Source: Erpobdella octoculata (Eukaryota > Annelida > Clitellata > Hirudinida > Erpobdellidae). From it: DNA of 64,000 nucleotides. This document shows positions 1 to 12,664 of the stretch, in pieces. The notes beneath the pieces were generated by a model, which saw nothing but the letters and a program-made list of their open reading frames with translations, had not been told where the DNA came from and did no database searches. Location: positions 19,636,955 to 19,700,954 of the forward strand of contig OZ022246.1 of the NCBI GenBank assembly GCA_963978895.1, read 5' to 3'. Both the position numbers and the translations under genes were made by a program. The stretch's first letter is position 1. Each line of letters begins with the position of its first letter.

Positions 1-90
1 AATACTCACTTTTGATTTTGAGAAATCGCGACAACCAACAACGACGGAACAGAAGTCGAAAGCAACCCTAAGCTCGTTAAGCCGCGATAT

Positions 91-170
91 AATTGCATAG
101 ATAAAATATTTCTAAAAATTAATTTTCTAAAATTGCATAGATAAAATATTTCTAAAAATTAATTTTCTAA
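91..170. repeat. 40-bp unit repeated twice in tandem
   Basis: Two identical adjacent 40-bp AT-rich units begin with AATTGCATAGATAAAATATT. No coding potential is seen. It is probably a slippage or recombination duplication. Confidence 0.85.
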
Positions 171-428
171 AAACATTCAAAACAATTTTTTTAAATAAAT
201 GAGATTATTTGTTAGGTGGTAAATGTTTATTATGTAAAATTTCGTGCAAATCCCTTCATTGGTTTTGGCGTTATTAATGAACATACGTTGCCTTTTATAT
301 ATATAGATTTAATTTTAAACCTGTAAAAAAGTTGAACAAATTAATTTAACTAAAGTTTGAATAGAATTGTTTAAAAATTTTATGATTAAAAATATTCAAT
401 AAAGATAAAAACATTAATTTTAATAAAT

Positions 429-797
429 ATGCTGACAGCTTATTTAATTTTAATTTTAGTCCAAATTGCAATAATATTTAGTAAAGGAAGTGCAAAAACG
501 AGAGATTTCAAAAAATGTTCTCTTTTTGGTAAAAGCACAGAAGCGTTGAGCTGTACTATGCCACCCACAAATGTCTCTATCATGTCATCAAAACTTGCTT
601 GTGCAAATAAATGCGTCTCAACAAGCACAAATGTCTCAATCATGTCATCAAAACTTGCTTGTGCAAATAAATGCGTCTCAACAACTGTTGGCAACCAATT
701 TCCATCTTCTTTGTACACTATCAATAAAAACGTTGTCAATTATAAAAGGTTTTATTTTATTCCACATCAATTTCATGAAATGTATCCTGTTGTCTGA
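429..797 (+). CDS. small secreted-like ORF with an internal duplication (hypothetical)
   Basis: The 122-codon ORF starts with a strongly hydrophobic leader (MLTAYLILILVQIAIIF) resembling a signal peptide. A cysteine-bearing segment (NVSIMSSKLACANKCVST) then occurs twice because of a 60-bp tandem duplication. The CxxxC spacing with flanking Ser/Thr faintly recalls PAN/Apple modules, but the rest of such a domain is missing. The last exon edge could be a GT soon after the second copy, so this may be the 5' exon of a longer or broken gene. The opposite strand is also open here (440..739), so strand choice is uncertain. I do not recognise the protein. Confidence 0.28.
   Translation: MLTAYLILILVQIAIIFSKGSAKTRDFKKCSLFGKSTEALSCTMPPTNVSIMSSKLACANKCVSTSTNVSIMSSKLACANKCVSTTVGNQFPSSLYTINKNVVNYKRFYFIPHQFHEMYPVV
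566..685. repeat. 60-bp tandem duplication, two copies
   Basis: Two adjacent 60-bp units differ at about one position. Both are in frame with the ORF that contains them, so the duplication adds exactly 20 residues. Confidence 0.85.
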
Positions 798-1507
798 GAC
801 ATCCAAGTTTGTCTGGGATTCAATTATCAAGCATCTTCTGGATTGTGTCAGCTGTTTGATAACTATTGTCCATTGAAAAATCTTATTTCAAATATTGAAA
901 ATACACTGGAAATTTATTACGGAGTAAAAAATTATTAATTAACTGATATTTAAATCTAAACAAAATTTCTAAATTTTTACAAAAAATAGCTTAACAATAA
1001 TTGAAACATTTTTGTTTTATTGAAATAATTTTTATTTGTATTTTTTTATTTCAAGGTCGTTTCAAAGATGAATTTAGTGTGTTTTTTCGGAAGTAAGATG
1101 TTGTTGTCAACAGAACGTTTTAAGACTAAAACATTTTTGTTCAATGTCTAATTTAAATTAAAAAAAATTAGTTGACAGCAAAAACAAAATAGATTACTGC
1201 AAGAATAAAATTCGGCATTCTATTAAACCCTTTTTTAATTTTCAATTATTTTTGTAGTTTTAATCGTAGTTTAGATTTTTGTCAACTGAAATTGTTTATG
1301 AAGTTTTAAGCAGTTATTTGAAAAACATTTTACAAAACACTGCGTAGAATGCTCCGTAAAATAAAATCAGTTTTCTAAGGTAGTACAAAGACTGTGCCCG
1401 CATAACATCAACAAGTATTTTTAAGATAAAACTCTTGTTATATATCGTGATATTTTTAAAAGCTCATTTATTCAGAAAAAGTTATAAGTTACTAATTTTC
1501 ATTATTT

Positions 1508-1740
1508 AGTTTGTGTTGCTCAAACATGATGTGAATAAAAATATCCTAGTTGCGCTTTCATGGGGTACTCTTGTTTACAGGTATAAAGGTGTAACGGTTT
1601 AATGTGTGACTGCATATTAATTTGTATAAATGATTTCATTAACTTATAATTTCTCTTTCTATTTTTGACAGTCAATTTTTTAATCACTTCTTGGTTATTA
1701 ATTTTTTCAATTTTTCATATTTGTTTTTGCTTGATGACAT
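1508..1740. repeat. dispersed repeat family R1, copy 1
   Basis: About 230 bp beginning TGTTGCTCAAACATGATG is repeated at about 2336-2560 with perhaps 80% identity. Its last third is related to 37160-37270. A companion block (CTTCCCGCGAGAAATACTTA and flanks) at about 1866-1915 recurs at about 2815-2855, so the whole 1.5-1.9 kb stretch looks duplicated at 2.3-2.9 kb. No ORF is visible. Confidence 0.6.
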
Positions 1741-2335
1741 TCAATAATAAGACTAATACGTTTTGCAAATAAATCATAAATGTCAAAAAAAAGATCTAAA
1801 GTTTGATTTTCAAACTTTGCCTTTAATTCTCTTAGCTCCTAAACTTAAGCCGCAGCCCGACCTCGCTGGACTTCCCGCGAGAAATACTTAAGCTTCAACC
1901 TCTCACTAGCAAGAGGTGTTTTGTTTAGCAGTATGCTGTGTGTGTTTACAATTTTTGTAGGGAAATGGCTTTAGTTTAAAAAAAAACAGATTTAAAAAAA
2001 AACTTTTGGTTTAATTAAATGAAAATATTTGTTAGAAGAAAAGCGGTAAGTTATTTTAGATTTTGATTCTACTCAAAACATTGACCTGTTCTATAAAAAT
2101 CATTTGTCAAATAATTTGTTAACAAATTCTATTCCCATAACAGATTGCCAACACTAATTGTTTTAAGCTAAACAAACAGATGAGTGACCCGGAACTTGAT
2201 GAAATGTATTTGAAACTTTCAACATTACTTCACCAACAACACAAAATGTAATGGAAGTCGTCAATTTTTATTGCAGCAAGTACAAACAAACAATGTTGAC
2301 ATTTTGTAAAGTTTTTATCTCCTTCAAATTTGATT

Positions 2336-2560
2336 TGTGTTGCTCAAACAGGATGCGAAGAAAATTATCCTAGTTGCGCTTTTATGGGGTGCGCTTATTA
2401 GTTATAGATGTCCCGGTCACAGGTGTGTTGTATAAAAGGTATGACTGCATATTAATTTTTATAAAGGCTTCTATTAACTTCTTATCTCTGTTTCTATTTT
2501 TATAATCAACTTTTGAGTCACTTCTTGATGATAGATTTTTTTATTCTTTATAAATGCTCT
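2336..2560. repeat. dispersed repeat family R1, copy 2
   Basis: This is a direct-orientation relative of the copy at 1508-1740 (shared TGTTGCTCAAACA and CTAGTTGCGCTTT cores). It is followed at 2815-2855 by the same GC-rich companion block, with a short TTG microsatellite (about 2752-2771) between. Confidence 0.6.
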
Positions 2561-3180
2561 TGCTTGTTGACAATGTAATACTCAGTATTTAGTTTTGCAA
2601 GCAATCAAAACGTTTTATGTTTTAAAAATAATAATGTAAAGAGAATGATTTTAAAATATGAGTTTCGAAAACATAAAGTCATTTGGTTTTGAAAGCTCAA
2701 TTTTGTTCAGTTGTTCGTTCATTGGTAGCAACAGCCCGGCCTCACTATACTTGTTGTTGTTGTTGTTGTTTATTTAAGTCCTTGTCACTTTTTCAGCGTT
2801 TAGGACCAGCTTCACTATACTTCCCGCGAGAAATACTTAGGCTTCAACCTCTACGCCTCTGAAAAAAACGCTGGTAAAGCTAAAATTGAAAACGCATACT
2901 TCCTTTTATGCTAATGCATGGCGCACCACTGTTCTCAGAATTCTATATCCGCCCCTGATGCAATACAGGATACAGGATAGAGGGGCACCAGAGTTGTCTT
3001 GTAGGTTCCTGTCTTGAATTTTTAAAGTCAACTGCAATTTATGCCTATCACATTTTCGTTCCGTGTCGTGGTCTGGCCGGTTTGAATTCCTGGCTACGTC
3101 ACTATTTCCGTGCCTGCCATTTTTAAGTTTTTTTAGGCCCTGGCTTATGGCCTAAATATAAATTTACATTGCGACGTTAG

Positions 3181-3990
3181 ATGGCGCTGCCATATATAGT
3201 CATTAAAACGGAAGTGATCTGGTGCTCGTCTTTCCGACGTTCGTCAACTCTCCCTACCAAGCCGGTTCGAATCTGCTCCGACCTGATCCCACCAGTAAGA
3301 CGTGTTCGTAATCTGGGGATCTGGCTGGATTCAGATTGTTCTATGGCCAGTCACATCAACAACACGACCCGTTCCCGCTATGCTTCTCTCAGAGAGAATC
3401 ACAGCATCTCCTCTAATCTTTCAATTGACGCCCGGAAAATTCTCATAACCGCCTTGGTTCTTCCAAAGATTGATTACGGAAATTCAACTCTAGCCGGACT
3501 TCCTTCTTGTCATCTGGATCGGCTTCAAACTCTCATCAACACAGTCGCCAAAATAATCTACAATGCTCGGAAATATGACCATGTCACCCCACTTCTCAAA
3601 GATCTCCGCTGGCTTCGCATTCGGCAACGAATCGAGTACAAAATTTCCACAATAGTACACAAATCTCTGCACGGCCAAGCTCCTCCATATACCTGTCTTT
3701 TGCTCATGTAGCCAATGTACCTGGTCGGCAGAGGCTCAGATCAGCATCCAGGGGCCTCCTCACTTCGCCTCCGGTTCATCGCGCGACGCTCGACGGAAGA
3801 TCCATCGACGTGATTGGACCTGAAATGTGGAACAAACTCCCTTTCCACATCATCTCTACATCCAGTTCAGCCACACAGCACTAAAGACATTTCTGGTCAC
3901 TAAATTTTTACCCTAACGTCTACAGTGGTCTTGAAGTTCTTTTGAAGAACATACGCCACTTCAATAAAACTCGGATTCATTATCATTAAT
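3181..3990 (+). mobile_element. 3' fragment of a CR1/L2-like LINE (end of reverse transcriptase)
   Basis: An open stretch at 3181-3711 reads like the C-terminal part of a CR1/L2-clade reverse transcriptase: a VRNLGIWLDSD motif, a LVLPKIDYGNS segment, LDRLQTLINTVAKIIY, and an arginine-rich RWLRIRQRIEYKI helix ending in LHGQAPPY. After a frameshift near 3711 the next typical block (R.RSASRGLLTSPPVHRAT, GPEMWNKLPFHI) continues in another frame to about 3905. A short 3' tail ends with ATTCATTATCATTA-like repeats near 3990. The upstream RT catalytic part, endonuclease and ORF1 are absent, so this is a 5'-truncated dead copy. Confidence 0.8.
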
Positions 3991-4319
3991 TAGTTTTCGT
4001 AATTTTTTTTGGTTTCAAGACTTGTTATATAGAAACTATTATTAATACCGTAATAACATAGTCAGATAAAATGGCAGAGCAAAATTTTTAATTGTTTGAT
4101 GGTTTGTATTTTGTTTTAAACTTTTTTCATGAAGAATGTTTACCTGGAAGTCTGGTAATAACAGCACATCTTTTTAAGCAGCTGACCCCCGCCCCCGGAT
4201 GTTTTTCGTTTTATTTTGATGCTGATTACTAGGTCGTATGACGGTGTGGATTGTCGATTTTGATTGAATGTCAAAAATGAGCATTTGTTTGGAACTGTTA
4301 AACGTGAGATTAGTATAGG

Positions 4320-7300
4320 ATGCATTTTTCAATTGCTGATACCGCTGAAATAACAGACTCTCGGGGTTCGACTTACACGGTAAAAACTTTTCATTTTATA
4401 TTTATATTTTAAATTATAGGCTTGCCTTAGACCTAATCTAATTTTAACTTGAATTTAACTATTTTTATCATGAATATTTCACCTTTGTAAATGTTTAAGA
4501 CGACTCATTACTCAAAAGTCGTTTGAGCAATGAAATGTTCACTTTATTATTATAACTAATAACAAATTGTTCCATCTACAGGTGTATAATCTACAAATAA
4601 ATGGAGTTTATCATTGCTCACTGAGATATTCCAAGCTGTATGACTTAAGTGTTAAAGTGAGATTCAGAAAAAAAAATCTTTTTTTTGTATATATATATAA
4701 GAAATTGTATTTTACAGCTTAAGAAAGAATTTGAAACGGATGCTCTGCCTCCATTTCCTCCTAAAAAAATATTTTCTTTGTCTGCATCACAAATTGAATG
4801 CAGAAGAATTGAACTTGAGAAATACATTCAACTTAGTAAACTCCCATTTCTTATATATTACGTCTTAATTTATTTTGATGTTATATTTATATATCTGCTT
4901 TTATTTACAGTCAGCCAGATACCTCAAGTGGTAGCTAGTGATACTTTTGTGGATTTCTTTTTAACTGCCCAAAAAGTATGATTTTTATATAATTTGTTCA
5001 TGTTATTGATCAGACAGCAGGATACTTACTAATATGATGATATGTTATGTTACTTTAATTTTTTTAAGGAAAGTCTTCAAGAAAAAGATGAAGATGTTAC
5101 ACTGGAGGTATTCATGCCTAACGACCACAGAGTGGTTGTCGGTGTGAGATCTTTAGATAAGACTCATACCGTTTATCAGGTATTTATAGTTATTGTTTTA
5201 TTTAATTTTCTTACTAAATTTAAATTATTTACTGTTTTCATCTGATTGCGTTCACTTTTTTTAGTCAAATCTATCGTATAGCTTAACTCGTAAAAAATTT
5301 GCCATTTTTTTCAGGAAGTAGCTTCAAAGCTAAATCTTTTGGAGCAATATCAACCCTACTTTGGTCTTTTTCTTATCTGCAAAAACAAAAACAATGAAAT
5401 GTCCAGTAAGTTTCATTTTACTGTGATATAGATGTTTTATAATTGATTGGATATTACAATTTTTAAGAAATGCTTTGGTAGTACAAGGGACTTACCTAAG
5501 GTCTTTTTTTGTGAGCTGGTTCTCAGAAATAAAAAGGGACAAAACCATTTCTGTTCAAGATAAATTGGTAAACAGACATTATGCTGTCAACATTTTTTAA
5601 CTTAAAAGAGCTGTTTTTGATTTGTACAAGTGTTTATCATAATTATGTATATTAGTTTTCCTTATGTTAATTTTCCATCAAAACTGCAATGGAGAGTTTC
5701 ATTTGACTCAGAATTCATCTGAAATTAAAATAATGAAAACTCTAAAATTCTTATTCTAATTTTTGTTCAATGAGAAATTTTCAGAAGGGGCCCATGGGCT
5801 TGTATTTACTACCAAAAAATATTTATAATCAAAACTCACGAATGAACCAAATGTCGATAAAACAATTTTATTGTTCTTTAATTTTAAATGTTATCGATAT
5901 TTTATTGAATAAAAAAAGTATTTATATTTTTTAAATATCTCTTCTGAGCTATTTCTTGTAATTTCAATTATGTGTGGAGCAAAACTACTTTAAGAATGAA
6001 AATGAAATGCCTGATATTCGACTTATGCTTTATAAAATAAGAAGTTTTCTTTATTTTTATTCTTGTGTAGTTGTCAGGAGACTTCAAGGGTTTGAGTCAC
6101 CTTACATATCGCTCAAATTTGCTATCAAATCGCCAGATCTTCATCAGATATCCATCAGGAAAATGTAAGTTATTTGATTTATTATTATTATTATTAAACA
6201 GTTGATAACCCAACATATAAATCGTTTAATGTAAAATGTAAGTTATATATTTTATAAATCATTTTATTACATTTAGCAAGATTAAATTTCTGCCTATCTG
6301 CTTATTGGAGAAGACTAATTTATAACCTAAATTTAAATAATAAAACTTAAGTAAATTAAAAAAAATTACCTTGTCAGATACTGGGACCCATGTTACGATG
6401 ATGACCTCTTAGACGATAGAGTGTCAATGAATCTTCTCTACCACCAGGTAGTTTCAGATTTTCAATATTACGTGTGAATTTTCTGTTTCAGTTTAAAAAA
6501 TTTAATCAATTAAACACAGGCAGTATGTGATATCGAGAATGGATGGCTCGAATTGAATTCTTCCCAACTGGAAAGGTTAAGGTCACTGGCTAAAAAAGGT
6601 TCAAAGATAGAAGTGAGTTGTCACATCATCATCGATGTGTCTCATGTTTTAATTATATCTATAACTCGTTGCATTATTTAAATTCTTGATTTTTATTTAA
6701 AATTCACATAAAATGAGACTTTTGATGGTTGACAGTATTTGAAATATGCTCGCAATCTGAAATTCTACAACCACATACTGATGAATCCGTGCGTTGCCGA
6801 TTTCCCCGATCCATCTTCCTCTGTCGTTGCTCTCGCCGGGAACAAAGAGCTGATACTGAGGGTCAAAATTAATGTTAGGCTTTTTTACTGAACGTTTGTA
6901 TTTAGTTATAACTAGTTTTTTTCCAAGACAATGGTTTAGGAAATTATTTTAAATTTTTTTATACTGGTGGTACCATTGAATTTATTAAAAAGTGCTATAT
7001 AAGTTCATTTGGATTTGATTTTATTTTATTTTATCTGATTTAATATGATTTGGTGATAGTAATAGTTTGGTTATGGTTATGATGAAGTCTTGAAATTATG
7101 ATATTAATTTAAGGGTGAAAGCAAGGACGTTGAATTTAAAGTTACACGAATCAGATGTTGGAGGATAGCTTCCCTTGTTAGACATTTATTTTAAATAATT
7201 GATTTTATAGTTTAATCTTCTTTTTATAATAATAATAATCATAATAATAATAATAAGGGCATTCATCTCTAGAAGTGTTGAAATGATAATAAACTTACAG

Positions 7301-8114
7301 GTTCTTGAAAACTGCAATACCATGATATCTTCACTCGGTCCAAAAGCTTTAGAATTGTCATTTGAGTATTTGGTTGCTAAGAATACTCTGAAGTGGATTT
7401 CCATATACAGCACCCAGGTTTTCAGACTTTCATTTGTTTTTCAATTATTTATTTGTCACAAACTTTAATTTATTATTATTATTATTTTACTTTTTTGTGC
7501 TGGAATGTGCTGTATTGAATTATATTTATGTTAATTTGTTCAGGCAATACTTATAAGCATGTGTCTCCAGAGCATTGTTGATGAACTGATCATGAAAAAG
7601 AATGGTGACCATTTCAGCAAAGTAAAGATAAATTAGTTTTTATTTTAGCTTAATTTGTGTTTTTTTATTTGTTTATATGAATTATTACGGATTTTTATTT
7701 TTTATTTATTGGTTGATATTTAGGAATTTAACTTTTTCTTTATTGATAAGAATTTTTATGGAATTTTAATTTCTTTTTGCTGGTTGATGTGAATTATTTA
7801 TGAATTTACTTTCTCTTTATTAGTTGATATGAATTATGAAATTTTTCTTTTTTATTGGTTAATACCACTGAATTTTATTTGTCCTGGTTTTTTGTCTTAG
7901 GCTCATGGGAGAAAAAATTTCAGTAAATCAAACAAACTAACTGAAGCCAAATTACTCCAAGATGTAAGTGGAAAATGTCGTTTAATTTCTTTGAAATGAA
8001 ACCGAAAAATAAATTTAGGTTTATTTGTTTTAACAGGTACTCATATCTCAGTCCAGTCAACAATACTTTACAGGAAACAATGCTTTCGATGAGATTCAAG
8101 ATGATGACTTATAA
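4320..8114 (+). CDS. SNX17: sorting nexin-17 (PX-FERM endosomal cargo adaptor)
   Basis: The predicted protein has 437 aa (human about 470) from 15 exons: 4320..4379, 4582..4656, 4718..4835, 4911..4975, 5069..5179, 5315..5405, 6071..6164, 6378..6447, 6520..6612, 6736..6873, 7114..7176, 7301..7417, 7544..7621, 7901..7963 and 8037..8114. All phases join. The PX domain (about 1-105) starts MHFSIADT like the human protein, keeps the phosphoinositide-binding Arg (residue 35, in CSLRYSK) and PPFPPKKIFSL. The FERM-like module follows (YWDPCYDDDLLDDRVSMNLL, NPCVADFPDP, VTRIRCWRI, ELSFEYLVAKN, AILISMCLQSIVDELIMKK). The C-terminus is NAFDEIQDDDL, matching the human acidic-Leu tail that recruits Retriever. 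Family role: SNX17 binds NPxY/NxxY cargo on early endosomes and recycles it through Retriever/CCC. Intron 6 (5406-6070) contains no recognisable element. Confidence 0.95.
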
Positions 8115-8980
8115 CAGTTAATTACTCCTTACAGTTATTCGTATTCCACTTTTAATGCCTCAATTTACAGGACCCGATTCTTCTGCATTGTCATATATTA
8201 TACAGTTTATTCAGTTATATATGCTTGTATTTTATTTGTACTATAAATAACCACATGTGACATCTGATCGAGATTTCCGTTGGCACGGTTACGAACCTTC
8301 CACTTGAGCTGTGACACTTATTGACAGGGAATGGAAGATAATGGTTTTATTAAAGTCATTCTAATTATAGCCAGCTAATGATGCCTGCATGTTTTGTCAT
8401 ATTTCTAAAATGTGTACTGTCTGTATTATTTTATTGATTCAATATCATCACATTCATTTTTGTAAATGATTTGCATGCATTATATATGAAATTAAAAAAT
8501 GAATTGATTTTTGTAAGCAATTATTTTTAAAGTCTGAATTTAATTCAGTATTTATAAATTTAAGATGTAGAGACATGCCTGGTATATTTTATAAAGAGTT
8601 GAACTTCTATCTGTATGGCAGTGTGAAATGATAAAGATTCGACAAATTGTGTGAGCTGAATGAATTTCCTTGTAAGCAAATCTTGTTTCTGTGAAAGAAT
8701 TTAAGTGTCAGGTTGATGCATGTCAAATGTTTATCCTGAACGTTTCCATCGATGTTTACTAAAGTTTCCCGCAGCACAGCCCACTTGCTGAAACTTTGAA
8801 GAGCCGTGGTTTTCTCAGTTAGCAGGTTAGCTTAAATCTGTAACTTTGACGCAACTACTATTTAGTACGGCCTAACATAATTAACTCACAAATACGGACT
8901 AACCAGAAAAGGGTGGATCCAGAGGAATTGAGGAGTTTGAAAATTAGGAGGGCAGGAGTCAGAAGCGTCATTTCAGGGAA
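8115..8980. other. SNX17 3' flank, no gene seen
   Basis: This AT-rich sequence contains the probable 3' UTR, with possible ATTAAA-type poly(A) signals at about 8350 and 8492. No ORF, RNA gene or clear transposon end was recognised before the Helitron pile-up. Confidence 0.5.
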
Positions 8981-8984
8981 TCCA

Positions 8985-9134
8985 TGGGGTCATTTTGTGA
9001 CGGATTTCAATTTTTTTTCTCTATATTTGATTCCCCTTGACTCTCAAGGTTGTGTGAAAATTTCATTACGATCGGATGAATGGTGTAGCAATGCATAAGA
9101 GACATACATACAAACATTCATTTTTATATATATA
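8985..9134 (-). mobile_element. Helitron family A, 5' end fragment (reversed)
   Basis: Read on the minus strand this is the family A 5' segment: a TATA-rich start, ATGAATGTTTGTATGT, then GCATTGCTACACCATTCATC and a TTGAGAGTCAAGGGGAATC block. The same segment occurs at 10091-10291 (minus), 55944-56140 (plus) and 57371-57535 (plus). It abuts the 3' end of the next copy directly. Confidence 0.65.
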
Positions 9135-9525
9135 CTAGCGGGGTTGCCCGGGGTCTTTAGAAGTTTTTCTAATGTTTGTCTCTCTCGCTCCCGTTTCCTT
9201 CTCCACTTTCCCGTTTTCGTCGCGTTCCCGGTCGCTTTTCCGCTCTCGGTCGTTTTCCAGCTCCCGGTCGCTTTCCAGCTCAGAATTTTGTTATCGATTT
9301 TCTCTCTTGCTCGCGTTTCCTTCCAAGCTTGCTCTCCCGCTTCCAGTCGCTTTCCGCGTTCCCGGTCGCTTTCCCGTTCCCGCTCACGCTTGCTCTCCCG
9401 TTCCCGGTCACGGTTGCTCTCCCAGTCACGGTTGCTCTCCCATTCCCGTTCACGCTCATTTTCTCTTTTCCATTCTTTCATAACTTCATTTAGCCTATAT
9501 AACGTAAAATAGATTTGCTAAGACT
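9135..9525 (-). mobile_element. Helitron family A, short reversed copy
   Basis: The left edge reads ACTAGCGGGGTTGCCCGGGG. Reversed, this gives a 3' terminus with a GC-rich hairpin, then CTAG, then T, the signature of Helitron ends inserted between A and T. The body is the degraded Arg/Ser-rich array seen in other family A copies. No Rep or helicase coding is retained. Confidence 0.65.
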
Positions 9526-9529
9526 ATAG

Positions 9530-10291
<762 letters not shown>

Positions 10292-10309
10292 TATAGATAG
10301 AATAAGTGT

Positions 10310-10492
10310 AAAGGTCCTACGCAAGGGCGCGCTAATTGCGAGCTAGTCCCAAGCCTGGATAAAGGAGGAGGGACAGCTAAAAGGATCAAATTATGATCTA
10401 CGACAGGAAGCACTTAGGTGCTTCCTACATACAGCTATTTCAGTCTTAAAACACTTGGTGTAAAGGACTATAAACTATTATATAAAAAAAAA
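10310..10492 (+). repeat. SINE-like repeat S1, copy 1
   Basis: A GC-richer head (CTAATTGCGAGCTAGTCCCA) leads into a conserved body (AAAGGATCAAATTATGATC, TTAAAACACTTGGTGTAAAG) and ends GGACTATAAACTATTATA plus a short A tail. Other copies are 19651-19822 (reversed) and 31498-31660. Conserved ends with an A tail suggest a retroposon. I see no tRNA B box. Confidence 0.6.
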
Positions 10493-10493
10493 C

Positions 10494-11379
10494 CAAAGGC
10501 GCCGGAATGGTTTTGAAAGTGGGGGGCCAACAAATTTTTTTTTGGAGTCTTTAAATGTCCGTAGGCGAGTTTTACAAAATGTATGATGAAATGCATCCAT
10601 ATCTGAAATCATTGATTTTAAACAAAAAAATTCTAAGATAAAAAGTAACTTTTATTTCAAATACACTCGATTTAGAAATACGAAAGATGTTCAAATTAAT
10701 TTTTTCTTCAATTGAATCATGTATTGTCATTCAATATAAAGCTATGCTGAAAGTTTCAGCTTCCAAGCTAGTCAAAAAGAAGGTTAAATTTTACTTACAA
10801 GATTTGCGTACAGAAAAAGCCACACACACACACAAACAGAGATTGTAACCTAGATAAAAGTTTGTAAAAAAAATGAAAGACAGTCTAGTTAGTGTTTAGA
10901 TAATTACCATTTTACCAAAGTCTAAAGTAACTAACCGTTTACAAAAGTTAACTACAAATTGCAACTTTAACTACCATTTACCAAAGAAATTACTTCTTCT
11001 GTCATTTAGCATACAAAAAAATTTACATATTTCCAACAAGTTTAGATTGTCTGTTTTTTCTTTATGTACAGTTAAAAGTTTAATCTAGTTTGGGTCATTG
11101 TTGTCTGCAAATAGGTGCAGAAAAGCTTTTTTCTGATGTTGCATTTGATATCGGAAAAACCAAATACAATTTTAATAATTTGTCTACTTGTGACAATAAA
11201 GTTCTTATAGTTGTATTTTTACTGAACATATCAACAATTGACAGACTCTCGATGGGTCTCTCGTTATAAAACCATATTGGTATTTGATAAAGAGTGAGGG
11301 GGGGCAAAATGGCGTTTTGCCTTTTCACTTTTGAAAGTGGGGCCACTGGCCCCCGGTTCCGCGCCGATGGCCTTACCGC
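10494..11379 (-). mobile_element. hAT transposon relic with a transposase C-terminal fragment
   Basis: The minus-strand ORF at 11095-11346 ends LLKLYLVFPISNATSEKSFS, the conserved hAT dimerisation motif in which SNA-SE-SFS is typical. GC-rich edges (GGCGCCGGAATGG at left, GGTTCCGCGCCGATGG at right) look like decayed inverted termini. No intact target duplication was found. Only the last ~80 residues of the transposase are present. Confidence 0.55.
10652..10870. repeat. dispersed repeat family R2, copy 1
   Basis: About 220 bp with CAAATACACTCGATTTAGAA, ATAAAGCTATGCTGAAAGTT, a CA run and GAGATTGTAACCTA. Close relatives lie at 17920-18160 and 40370-40612, all in the same orientation. It is non-coding. 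Copy 1 interrupts the hAT relic. Confidence 0.7.
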
Positions 11380-11849
11380 TATTATCGATGTCCGACGATA
11401 GGGAGCTGACTCTTGAGACTCACACTATGGGTCAGTATCATAACTGACGTGTTACGTTTCATTATTGTCTATAAAATAAACGTCGATTACAAGTTACGTT
11501 AGACTAAAATCATGATTACTGTCTCCGTGGGGGTCAAATGTGAACTAACTTTAGATGATGCTCCCTGGAATTACTGAATTTATTTAAATCCAACTCCGGT
11601 TATACTGTAATATTAAAGTTGTCTTTCAACATTTTATAAACCTCAATCATATTCCCTTTAACTTAAACTGCTTATATATAGAAAGCGCATTCTGCCAAAC
11701 TGACAGCTGTAATTTTTAGCCTACCAAATCTGTAATTGACCATTGGCGCTGTAGATGTGCTGAAATGCAGGAAATAGCAGATGCATAAATAATTGAAAAA
11801 AATGCAATAATACCCGGACAAAGGACAACCCCCCGTTGTAAGTGATAGA

Positions 11850-12200
11850 AAGGGGAAGGGGCCCAATGACCATTTTTGCGGGGGCCCTGAATCTGAAGCT
11901 ACGCCACTGAATGTAGTAGAAAACTTTACGTGCTTTCGTTGTTGCAAGTTCAGCTACTAGGTCCCAGAAGTTGACTTAGAATGTCTGCTTCTATGTTCAT
12001 CAGAACCAGATATGAGACAACCGATCATTGCACAATGATTTACGAAGTTTAATTCTTTCATCTTTGAGAATGAACGCTCCATGTTGCACTTGCTGACCAT
12101 CAGGTGCGTAGCCAGAGGGGTAACATGGACAAATGTCAGAAATGTTGACAGTTTTTTGCTGATCAAAAGGGTATCTATCCTATACTGCACGGGCCGACTT
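11850..12200 (-). mobile_element. hAT relics (terminus and transposase scrap)
   Basis: AGCTACGCCACTG near 11899-11911 is a right-end hAT terminus. The minus ORF 11957-12190 contains LMVSKCNMERSFSKMKELNF, resembling the hAT dimerisation region (S.C..ERSFS). A second GTGCGTAGCCAGAGGGG terminus-like string is near 12105. The pieces do not assemble into one element. Confidence 0.45.
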
Positions 12201-12664
12201 TTTGCGGCTCGACCAGTCCCGATTCATAGGCCATAATATTTCAGGCCCGGTCCGTCTAATTTGGGCCCGGTTACCCGTTTTTACAGGCTATAATAGATAT
12301 AATAAAATATAACTCCTCAACGACCTGTTGTTTATATACGTTATTTGAATTATTTTATTTGTCAATCTTTTTTTCATCTCTCGTCTGAGTGTGACAGCGG
12401 AACTCAGGCCACTGTCGCCACTTGAAAACTCATGTACATAGAATTTTAAATAATTCAGAAAATAATAAAGTTTTTTAAATAATGTTATCTTTTTTATTGA
12501 CATATTTACAGAACTTCAATTAAGTTAAAATATCGGTGGGACACATTCCTGCATTCCCATCCAATCAGAATTCAACACGCCGATATTTAATTTCATGCTC
12601 GTCGATGAAAACATCTAATCTGATCCGCTGCTGACGTGTTCCTGTGCCAATCATTGTGGGGAAT

